A DNA stretch of 62,429 bases from Promethearchaeota archaeon (GTDB lineage: Archaea; Asgardarchaeota; Lokiarchaeia; Sigyniarchaeales; SOKP01): NCBI GenBank assembly GCA_019894975.1, contig JAGXNO010000020.1:1-62429 (forward strand). The letters are read 5' to 3'. A program made the translations under genes and the position numbers. Below the pieces are notes generated by a model. It did not search any database. It saw only the letters and a program-made list of their open reading frames with translations, and was not told the DNA's origin. How positions within the stretch are numbered: position 1 is the first letter of the stretch; each line of letters opens with the position of its first letter. Shown here piece by piece: positions 37,051-44,885 of the stretch.

Positions 37051-38127
37051 CTAAGATTTTAGAGGGTAAGTGCCCCATTTTTTTATTGCTTTAGGTATTG
37101 CTAATATGTTATTTAGTGAAACACCCCAAGGCAGGCAACAAATTGGACCAACAGCATATCTTCCCCCATAAGCTAAACGTGAAATGTTTTCTTTTACTTT
37201 TTCCTCGACATCTAAAGGTGTACCACTGAATAGTTCACGGCTCACATCAATATTTGCTCCCACTATTGTTACCTCGGGATGCTCTTCTTTAAAACGTACC
37301 CAATAATTAATATCTAGCGGATGTGAACCATTAACAGCTGAAATATCAAGATTTCTACACATTTCATCAAAGTAAGGAGTAGTCCCACAGTTATGAATCA
37401 TCATTCGAGCTTTAGTCTTATCTTGCAATCGTTTAATAAATTGTCCTTCATACTTCATTGCATCCTCGAAACTCATCATGTGTTTGTTAAATGCATACGC
37501 TGTAAAGAAGATCGTTCCACCTTGACCTACTTTTTCATTATAGAAATTGTAAAGATCCATCTGAGATTGATATACTTTTTCACATAATTGAAGTAGTAGA
37601 TCTGGACTCTTCCTCATATCTCTATATGCTTGTACTCCCCTCAATTCCTGAACGACAGACCAAATGCCAAGGGCACAGCTTTGCGGAAATTTCGTTTTTT
37701 CTTGTACAAATTTTACAGCAGAAATACACGTATCCCAAAGTGATATCTTGCTATGATCTGGAATTTCTAATTTTTCAATATCCTCCTCAGTTTTACAGAT
37801 AGCTCCCTGTTTAGCCATGAATACTTTGTAATCATACCAATTAATCATATTATCTTTATTATTAGCTTCTGCAAAAGCTAAGGCTTCAGCAGGACCAGCG
37901 TAAGCTGTAGGTATGGAAAGAGTATCCGCTTTCAGGAATTCATAAGTCTTAATAGCAGCATTTCCATAAATTTTAGGAGAAGATATGAGTTCTCGATACG
38001 TTTTTCCTGACACTCGGCAGATCATTTCTTCACAAGCAAGAGGAAAAAATGGAACACGATCAATATTAGGTGATCCCAAGAAAGTTGCCAACAACCTCCG
38101 TTTCGATGCTTCCCAATCATGTGGCAT
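37051..38127 (-). CDS. UroD-family corrinoid:coenzyme methyltransferase (MtaA/MtbA-like)
   Basis: About 358 residues from ATG 38127, chosen because GGGTGAT lies eight bases upstream; it then nearly abuts the corrinoid gene. The UroD-type TIM barrel carries the zinc-binding motif MIHNCG (His249 and Cys251 counting from the upstream ATG at 38139) and a later Cys pair in GPICCLPWG, the ligands used by MtaA/MtbA to activate a thiol for methylation. It should transfer a methyl group from, or to, the corrinoid protein encoded just upstream. The thiol acceptor is unknown. No pyrrolysine-type MtmB/MtbB gene is nearby. Confidence 0.85.
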   Translation of the reverse strand: MPHDWEASKRRLLATFLGSPNIDRVPFFPLACEEMICRVSGKTYRELISSPKIYGNAAIKTYEFLKADTLSIPTAYAGPAEALAFAEANNKDNMINWYDYKVFMAKQGAICKTEEDIEKLEIPDHSKISLWDTCISAVKFVQEKTKFPQSCALGIWSVVQELRGVQAYRDMRKSPDLLLQLCEKVYQSQMDLYNFYNEKVGQGGTIFFTAYAFNKHMMSFEDAMKYEGQFIKRLQDKTKARMMIHNCGTTPYFDEMCRNLDISAVNGSHPLDINYWVRFKEEHPEVTIVGANIDVSRELFSGTPLDVEEKVKENISRLAYGGRYAVGPICCLPWGVSLNNILAIPKAIKKWGTYPLKS

Positions 38128-38128
38128 T

Positions 38129-38770
38129 TTAATTATCACCCATTAGATTTTTAATTATTTTAACACCCTTCCATCCATCTTTAGTCCACGCATCAGCTCC
38201 AATATATTTACAAGATTCTTCAGAGAGTATACCCCCACCTACTATGATTTTAGCCTTAATTCCCTTTTTCTTAAGCATAGTAACAGTTTCAATCATTTTA
38301 GAGATCGTTACGGTTAATAATCCACTCAATGCAATAATATCTGGATCCTCTTTCAGAGCAACTTCAACAAATTTTTCAGGGGGGACATCGACCCCTAAAT
38401 CAAAGATCTCAAATCCTTGGCCTTGCAAGAGAGCAATAATAATACTTTTACCAATATCATGAATATCTCCTTCAGGAGTACCAATTAATATTTTCCCTTT
38501 GGTATCATGCTTTTCCCATATTAACTTAGGTCTAACAATATTCATGCACTCATTAATAGCATCTGCCGCAAGGAGCATATCAGCTAAAAAGTATTCCCCC
38601 TTCTCATACCTTATACCTACTTCTTCGGCTCCACGAATTATTGCTTCATCTAAAATTTGTTTGGAGTCGATATTTGTATCAATTGCTTTATGAATAAAAC
38701 CCACTGCTTCTTCTGAAATTCCTTCAACAATGCTATTTCTCAAATTATCTAAAATTTCATCCTTCTTCAA
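38129..38770 (-). CDS. Methyltransferase corrinoid protein (MtaC/MtbC-like)
   Basis: Protein of 213 residues. A helical cap domain (about 1-85) precedes a B12-binding Rossmann domain with GTPEGDIHDIGKSI, where His104 is the lower cobalt ligand, and the later LSGLLTVT and IIVGGG motifs. It carries a methyl group on cobalt and feeds it to the UroD-family partner whose gene starts at its stop codon. A substrate-specific methyltransferase is expected elsewhere. Confidence 0.92.
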   Translation of the reverse strand: MKKDEILDNLRNSIVEGISEEAVGFIHKAIDTNIDSKQILDEAIIRGAEEVGIRYEKGEYFLADMLLAADAINECMNIVRPKLIWEKHDTKGKILIGTPEGDIHDIGKSIIIALLQGQGFEIFDLGVDVPPEKFVEVALKEDPDIIALSGLLTVTISKMIETVTMLKKKGIKAKIIVGGGILSEESCKYIGADAWTKDGWKGVKIIKNLMGDN

Positions 38771-38894
38771 TTTAATCTTCTCACTAATGATGATTTTGGA
38801 AGAATATAGCGTTTAAAATACTCTTATTAAAATTAATTTTCATAAAAACTTTATTAAATAACAAAATAAAAAAAAGACTTATTGAAAGAGCTTT

Positions 38895-39122
38895 TTAAGC
38901 TTTTTCTATCTTTATCTGGTAATTTTCTCCTTCAAGAGTGAATTCTAGAAGGTTGTCGCTATGTTTTTGAATATAGCGTTTAATATTTTCTCCCGCTTCT
39001 GCAAAATCACCAACAACTTCAAGAATATCTCCCTTGTTCATTTCAAGTAGTTTTCTCTTAGTTTTTGCTACGGGCATCGGGCACACTAGTCCCGAACAAT
39101 CTAATTTTTGCGAATTTGTCAT
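38895..39122 (-). CDS. TusA/SirA-family sulfur carrier
   Basis: Protein of 75 residues. The LDCSGLVCPMPVAKTKRKL motif contains the persulfide-carrying Cys in C-P-M-P. The fold and size match TusA. The DsrE-like gene lies 18 bases upstream on the same strand, a common pairing for sulfur relay or sulfur-reduction systems. Confidence 0.93.
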   Translation of the reverse strand: MTNSQKLDCSGLVCPMPVAKTKRKLLEMNKGDILEVVGDFAEAGENIKRYIQKHSDNLLEFTLEGENYQIKIEKA

Positions 39123-39140
39123 GATACCTATTATCCCCCT

Positions 39141-39500
39141 TTAGCTAAAAAGAACTTTATCAGCTTCATCGCACATCTCAACTAATGCATTCATTGTTGT
39201 CTTTTTTATACCATCAATTAACTCGTCCTCTGAAACACCTCTAGCTTTCATACAAACACCACATGCTTTCACATTTCCTCCCTCTGAAAGAACATCTTTC
39301 ATCCATTTACCGATATTATCATATGTTGAGGGATCTTGGTTTTTTTTTCCTACAAAAATACCGTCTTCTACTAAAAATATGTTGATTTTAAAATCCTCCA
39401 ATAGAGCGGTGTAAGCAAATCTCAGCATTGTGAAGGGTCGTTCAGCGGTATAGGGTCCATCGCCTATTATAATTGTGAATGTAGTTTCTTTTTCTGTCAC
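39141..39500 (-). CDS. DsrE-family sulfur-relay protein
   Basis: Protein of 119 residues with the DsrE/F flavodoxin-like pattern: IIIGDGPYTAERPFTMLRFA, INIFLVEDGIF and the conserved Cys segment VKACGVCMKARGV, followed by a C-terminal helix. It should hand persulfide sulfur to the adjacent TusA. The LysR gene is divergent and may regulate the pair. Confidence 0.9.
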   Translation of the reverse strand: MTEKETTFTIIIGDGPYTAERPFTMLRFAYTALLEDFKINIFLVEDGIFVGKKNQDPSTYDNIGKWMKDVLSEGGNVKACGVCMKARGVSEDELIDGIKKTTMNALVEMCDEADKVLFS

Positions 39501-39670
39501 TTTAAAATTTTCCTCTATATTACATTATAATGTCTTTAAACTTGTATTTTAAAAAAAGGTCAAAGATTTATTAATTTTTTCGTAATGGTTTATTAAAAAA
39601 ATCAATAAATAAAAATAGATTAATTGTCTAGTATTATACAATATAAGATATCGTATTGGCGATCTGAAGC

Positions 39671-40567
39671 TTGAATATTGACTATTTAAGAAATTTTATT
39701 AAATTAACTCATTACAAGAGTTTTTCCAAGTTAGCAAAGGAACTCCCTATTTCTCAAAGTACATTATCGCATCAAATACAACAGTTAGAAAAAGAATTTG
39801 GTGGGGTCGTATTAATTGATAGAAGCACAAAAAAATTCGAATTGACTAAAGCAGGAAAAGTTTTGTATGACCATGCTGAACAGATATTAGATTTATATGA
39901 TAGGTGTAGACGAGAAATATCTAAATTTCAGGATAAAATGATTGAGGATATTATTATCACAGCATCTACAATTCCAGGATCTCATGTTTTACCTAGATAC
40001 ATAGCAGATTTCCGCACTAAAAACATATATGTAAACTTTAAAATAGTAATAAATAATTCCAAGAAATCACTTGAAAATTTGAAGAATGGGATGGCTGATT
40101 TTGCGGGTATTGGTAGTTTTATGGATTATAATAAGGATGATTTTGATTATATTAAAATTGGAGACGATGAATTAAAAATCATATGTTCTCCTACCCATGA
40201 GTTGCTAAAAAATGGTAATTTAATAAGCTTTGAAGATCTTAAAGAATATCCCTTTGTGTGGAGAGAAAAAGGTTCTGGGACGAGGGATTTACTGGAGCAA
40301 CAGTTCCCAGATTTTAAGAAATTAAAGATTGAACTTGAAATTAATGATAATGATTCTATTATATCAACTGTGAGTGATTCTAATTATCTAAGTATAATGA
40401 GTGAAAGTATGGCTACGAAAGCAGAATCAGCAAGACTAATTAAAATAATAGAAATTAAAGAATACCCTCTTATTACCAAGAGACCACTCTATTTTGCTAA
40501 ATTAAAACGAAAGGAATTAAGTAGATTAAAAAAGAAATTCTGGGATGAATTAAAAGTTCAATTTTAA
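39671..40567 (+). CDS. LysR-type transcriptional regulator
   Basis: Protein of 298 residues from a TTG start. The N-terminal winged helix is typical (YLRNFIKLTHYKSFSKLAKE, then the LPISQSTLSHQIQQLEKE recognition helix) and the rest is a periplasmic-binding-like effector domain with IITASTIPGSHVLPRYIADF. It is divergent from dsrE-tusA, the classical layout for LysR control of the neighbour, so it probably responds to a sulfur metabolite. Confidence 0.93.
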   Translation: MNIDYLRNFIKLTHYKSFSKLAKELPISQSTLSHQIQQLEKEFGGVVLIDRSTKKFELTKAGKVLYDHAEQILDLYDRCRREISKFQDKMIEDIIITASTIPGSHVLPRYIADFRTKNIYVNFKIVINNSKKSLENLKNGMADFAGIGSFMDYNKDDFDYIKIGDDELKIICSPTHELLKNGNLISFEDLKEYPFVWREKGSGTRDLLEQQFPDFKKLKIELEINDNDSIISTVSDSNYLSIMSESMATKAESARLIKIIEIKEYPLITKRPLYFAKLKRKELSRLKKKFWDELKVQF

Positions 40568-40590
40568 AAAATGAAAAAAATTTAGAAATA

Positions 40591-42015
40591 TTATTTTATA
40601 AGAACCCCTGCTTGATCGAAATTTAGGAAGGCAGAAATCTTCTCCTTAAGTGGATATATTCCCTCCTTTAGTAGTGTATAAAGGAAAATTATAATAAAAA
40701 TAATTGATCCTAAACCAGGAGCAAATCCGCTTAAATAATCCATAAAAGAAGATGATGGGTTAACAGATAAGAACATCCAAATTAGAGAAATTCCGGCGAT
40801 TAAAATTGAAATAAAAGAAATAATTGCAGCGGCTTTTTTACTTAGATTAAAATGTATTGGTCCAAACTCAATTCGGAAAAATTTCGGTTGTACGATTATT
40901 GATAACACCGTATGGCTAATTGTTTTCTCTTCAAATTCTATATACACATTCAAAAATCTTCTCTCACTTTCTTTTTTCTTCCTTTTCTCTTTTTTTGATT
41001 TCGTTGGCATTATAGAAAAAATCATAACTGGGGGATTTACTGCATCCTTTTTCACTTCTACTTTACCGGATATTGGATGAACTTCAAATCCTTCTCCTTT
41101 AATTTTAAGATCTAAAACAGGGGGTTCTTTTTTAGTTGTAACAATTTTAACCGTAGTTTTATATACTGTTTTTCCCTCCTCATCAACGATCCGCAATTCT
41201 TCATGCGAAAAATAGACGTAAAACAGATAACTTCGTTGTTCCATCATAACAGAATAATACTGGAGCCCCATGTTAATCTCATAAACGATTGGTCGAGGTT
41301 CTTCGGGAGCGATTAAAGAAGGTTCGGCTTTTGCAGGAGCACCGGCTCGAGGACCTCCAAGGGATTCAGAGCGTGCTGGTGCTGCTACAGATGCTTTAGG
41401 TGATGGTGGTGCTGCTGCACCCGGAGGTGCGGGGGGTGGCATTGATCTAGCTCTCCTCTTAGCTTTTGGAGCTTCTTCTTTCTCCATCATAGCTTCTTCT
41501 TCTAAATCATCAAATAATATTTCTTCTTCCTCCTTAAATTTAGCCGCACCATAATCAGCATCTTCGGCAACTGTAGCCACTTTTCCGATTTTATCTTCAA
41601 AAGGTTCTGCTTCTTTTTCCATATCATAAAGTTCAATTTCATCTCTTTTCACAGGTTTACGTTTATCCATAACTTTCTTCTGTTTTTTCCCAGTTTTTTC
41701 CTCTTTTTTCTCAACTTTCTCTTCTTTTTTCTGAATTTTCTCTCCTTTTGATATTTTTAAGCGTCTTAATTTTTCATTCTCAGAAATCCTTACTCCGGTA
41801 ACAAAGTCAATGAAGTAAACATTACTTCGTTCTAATTGAACGTCTCCTAAAGATGCATAAAGGTCATCTAAAACTTTACTAATCCTTGCTGATTTGTTAT
41901 AGATACCGACAAACATAAAATCTAAGACTTGTATCGATAATACACTGGTTTTTTTATTATATGATACTTTATTGCTTGGGATCTCAATACTCGAAACGTT
42001 TTTTAACAATTCCAA
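40591..42015 (-). CDS. Membrane protein with ubiquitin-like N terminus, proline-rich linker and beta-sandwich domain
   Basis: Protein of 474 residues. Residues about 20-100 have the beta-grasp pattern of a ubiquitin-like (YukD/EsaB-type) domain: a strand LSIQVLDFMFVGI, a helix ISKVLDDLYASLG, a strand VYFIDFVTG and VRISENEKLRRLKISKGEKI, which parallels the last part of ubiquitin. A very charged Lys/Glu segment, then a Pro/Ala-rich linker (about 190-235, with PPPAPPGAAAPPSP), leads to a beta-rich domain (about 245-395). Two transmembrane helices (about 400-425 and 435-455) end the protein. The family is not recognised. It lies 119 bases after another two-helix membrane protein gene on the same strand. 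Confidence 0.75.
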   Translation of the reverse strand: MELLKNVSSIEIPSNKVSYNKKTSVLSIQVLDFMFVGIYNKSARISKVLDDLYASLGDVQLERSNVYFIDFVTGVRISENEKLRRLKISKGEKIQKKEEKVEKKEEKTGKKQKKVMDKRKPVKRDEIELYDMEKEAEPFEDKIGKVATVAEDADYGAAKFKEEEEILFDDLEEEAMMEKEEAPKAKRRARSMPPPAPPGAAAPPSPKASVAAPARSESLGGPRAGAPAKAEPSLIAPEEPRPIVYEINMGLQYYSVMMEQRSYLFYVYFSHEELRIVDEEGKTVYKTTVKIVTTKKEPPVLDLKIKGEGFEVHPISGKVEVKKDAVNPPVMIFSIMPTKSKKEKRKKKESERRFLNVYIEFEEKTISHTVLSIIVQPKFFRIEFGPIHFNLSKKAAAIISFISILIAGISLIWMFLSVNPSSSFMDYLSGFAPGLGSIIFIIIFLYTLLKEGIYPLKEKISAFLNFDQAGVLIK

Positions 42016-42134
42016 ATCTTAACTTACCTCTTTATTGTGAATAATGTATTAAATTTTAAAGTTTAACAATTTATCCTTAATAGATCTTTATATTGAAATT
42101 AACAATAATAAATTTATCTGTCTAATTATATTAG

Positions 42135-43190
42135 CTAATAGTAGGATGTTCCTTCATTAGCATCATGAAGATTAAGAGGTTGGGGGGTACTTATATCTCT
42201 AAAATATGCTTTAATGTCTAAAAGTTTATCCTTAATATCTCGAATTTTTTTTATTTCTTTATCTGTACCAATAATTTTATTAATTACCTCATTAATTATA
42301 GTCTCCTCTCTATAAGCATTAGGATCTTGATAAGTCTGCTGCTCAAAATCTTCTTCCCATGGGTTTAACTTTGGGAAAGGAGAAATATTTCTCATATTCC
42401 AATTAATTTTTTTCTTATAATCTTCTTCCAGTGGTTTTAGGTTGTCCTTATTCCATTTTTGGATTACCCACGGAGCATATTCATGTAATTTATCATAATC
42501 ATAATCAAGATCATCTCTCCATTCAAACTGATGATCCCAATTTGCTGTCGCCATGAAATTATCATTTTCTGCTTTATGGTGAGGGAAGAACTTCCAAGAC
42601 TCTTGATCTATTTTTTCTTCTTTAAAAGTATTGCCTTCTCCATACTGAAAAAAGAAACCAATTTTCTCCTGAAGCTTTTTTCCTCCCGAATCTATTTTCA
42701 CATAAACCTCGACGGGAACAATTTCGATTTTTGTTTTTAAAACTTGCTCTTGATATAATTTGTATATTAGATTTTTAGCCTTATTTGGATGGCTTTTACC
42801 AGAAAAAATAACATAATACTTAAAGCAATAAAATTCTGTATCATTTTCTTTTCTACCTTTGAATATTTCAAGCCAACATTCTAATGGTTTAATGTAAACA
42901 TTAGATTTAATATAATTTACCAGGAGAAGAATTGATACAATGGTATCGATTATTATTATAATAGTAAATAAGAGTAGGTTGAAATAAATTGATGCCAAGA
43001 AATATGTAATAGATATATAAATAAGTAAACCCCCTGTCAGGAAAAAAAATGCAATTAGGGAGTTGTAAGCTTCAGGCTCTTTATCCTTTTTAGAATAAAG
43101 TAGTGTTGGAGCAGTATTAATTAGAAGATCAATATCGTATTCATTTAAAAATTGTTTAAAGCTAATTTTGCTCCAGTCAGAATCAGACAT
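42135..43190 (-). CDS. Two-helix membrane protein, hypothetical
   Basis: Protein of 351 residues. Two hydrophobic helices (about 44-66 and 69-92) are followed by a cytosolic domain with mixed strand/helix, rich in Trp, Asp and Glu, and a last helical segment. No family recognised. It precedes the ubiquitin-like-domain membrane protein on the same strand, so they may be partners. Confidence 0.65.
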   Translation of the reverse strand: MSDSDWSKISFKQFLNEYDIDLLINTAPTLLYSKKDKEPEAYNSLIAFFFLTGGLLIYISITYFLASIYFNLLLFTIIIIIDTIVSILLLVNYIKSNVYIKPLECWLEIFKGRKENDTEFYCFKYYVIFSGKSHPNKAKNLIYKLYQEQVLKTKIEIVPVEVYVKIDSGGKKLQEKIGFFFQYGEGNTFKEEKIDQESWKFFPHHKAENDNFMATANWDHQFEWRDDLDYDYDKLHEYAPWVIQKWNKDNLKPLEEDYKKKINWNMRNISPFPKLNPWEEDFEQQTYQDPNAYREETIINEVINKIIGTDKEIKKIRDIKDKLLDIKAYFRDISTPQPLNLHDANEGTSYY

Positions 43191-43332
43191 ATGTACTTCT
43201 AATGTTATTTTCTTTATTTAAATTTGATGTCATTCAATTAAAAAAAGGATCATAAAAGCTAAAGATAATCATTAATTTAAAAATTCATCACACGAGCACT
43301 TAACAACTAAATATCAACAAGAGAAATTTCAA

Positions 43333-44808
43333 ATGACTAAAGATAGTATTGATGCATTAGACATTCTATTTAATCCTCGCAACGTAGTCATCTATAAAGC
43401 CAGTGAGAAATTAGATTATTTTTTGATGGGTCTTAAAGAACAAAACTTCAATCCCGATAAGCTATACCTGATTAATTCTTCAAAAGATAGTTTATATGGG
43501 TTTAAATGTTTTAAATCTCTTTCAGAAATACCTGAAGATACAATTGATTTATTAATTTTAGCTGTTGGGAGAGATAAAATAAGCGACAGTCTGAAAAATT
43601 TGATTAATCAGAAAAAAATCAATACCATCCATATCTTTACAGCTGGAATGGGTGAATCTGATGACCAGGGTAAGGGAATTGAAAAAGAAATTATGCAAAT
43701 ATTACAAAATAATGCAATTCGTGCCATTGGTCCGAATTGTATGGGCGTTTATTCACCAAATGGAAATTTAGCATATGAACCTTTTCTTCCAATAGAATCT
43801 GGAAACATAGCTTTTGTATTTCAATCTGGTGATTTACATTCTCAAACAATTAGAATTAGTGCGAGACGTTATAATTTACGTTTCTCCAAAGGTGTTAGTG
43901 TTGGGAACTGTGTAGATTTACAGATTTCAGATTTCCTCAAGTATTATAATCAAGATAAAAATACTGATTTAATTGGTGTGTATTTTGAAGGATTCTCGAA
44001 GCTTCACCCTAATGAAGGAAAACAATTTTTTAAGACCTTAAAGAATATGACCAAACCAGTATTGTTTATGAACGGTGGAAAAACCGAAAGAGCCCAAACG
44101 GCAGTTTTAACCCATACAGGGTCGATAGGCTCCAATAAAAATATTTGGAATGCTATTGTTAAACAAACTCCAATAGTTGAAGTTCCAACTTCGATGGATG
44201 ACATGATTGATTATCTTTACCTATTTAATAATTACCTCAGTAGATTTAAGAGAAAAAACTTAAAACTTGATGAAGTAGTATATCCAGAAGGCAAAAATGT
44301 TTTATTAAGCTTATGGTCTGGGGGATTTGGGATTATTGACACGAACATATTAACAGAAATGGGTTTGAACGTTCCTTATTTCGAAGGTGAAAGTTTAGAA
44401 AAATTAAGAAAAATCTATCCTCTGAAAATAGGTTCCCTAAAAAATCCATTAGATATGCCCTGGATTTCCTCTACTCAAAAATATTACGAGGTCGTAACAA
44501 CTGCAATTTCTCAAAATATAGATTTAGCTATAATTGAAACAGATATATTTGGAGATGAATTTGAATCTGACCATTTTAAAAATTATTATAATAACATCCT
44601 AAAAATTAAGGAGTACACTGAATCTTTAGATAAAGCATTTATGCTGGTCATGCCTCAGTATCCTAGTAAGCACAGGGAAAAATACTTGGTTAAGCTTTTT
44701 AAAGACAATTTTATTGTTTATCCCTCCGTACGAAGAGCAGCGAAATCCTTTCTCGCACTCTATGAGTACGGAAAAAAAATTAGAGTAAAGAATTTAAAAA
44801 AAAAATAG
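43333..44808 (+). CDS. ADP-forming acyl-CoA synthetase alpha-type subunit
   Basis: Protein of 491 residues. An N-terminal CoA-binding Rossmann domain (NPRNVVIYKASEK, then IGPNCMGVYSPNG) and two succinyl-CoA-synthetase-like domains are present, with the FQSGDLHSQTI segment and the GGKTERAQTAVLTHTGSIGS motif whose His should be transiently phosphorylated. It would make ATP from acyl-CoA, but the ATP-grasp beta subunit is not adjacent. Distal sequence is divergent, so the acyl substrate is open. Confidence 0.85.
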   Translation: MTKDSIDALDILFNPRNVVIYKASEKLDYFLMGLKEQNFNPDKLYLINSSKDSLYGFKCFKSLSEIPEDTIDLLILAVGRDKISDSLKNLINQKKINTIHIFTAGMGESDDQGKGIEKEIMQILQNNAIRAIGPNCMGVYSPNGNLAYEPFLPIESGNIAFVFQSGDLHSQTIRISARRYNLRFSKGVSVGNCVDLQISDFLKYYNQDKNTDLIGVYFEGFSKLHPNEGKQFFKTLKNMTKPVLFMNGGKTERAQTAVLTHTGSIGSNKNIWNAIVKQTPIVEVPTSMDDMIDYLYLFNNYLSRFKRKNLKLDEVVYPEGKNVLLSLWSGGFGIIDTNILTEMGLNVPYFEGESLEKLRKIYPLKIGSLKNPLDMPWISSTQKYYEVVTTAISQNIDLAIIETDIFGDEFESDHFKNYYNNILKIKEYTESLDKAFMLVMPQYPSKHREKYLVKLFKDNFIVYPSVRRAAKSFLALYEYGKKIRVKNLKKK

Positions 44809-44885
44809 CTGAACTGATAAATAATTAATTCTCTTCCCTTTGAAATTTTTAATTGAGATTATTCATTATACTTTATGAACTATAT

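Noticed and set aside
37051..38770. Pyrrolysine-dependent methylamine system
   Set aside because: Only the corrinoid and UroD-type components are here. No MtmB/MtbB/MttB-like gene with an in-frame TAG, and no pylT or pylS, was seen.
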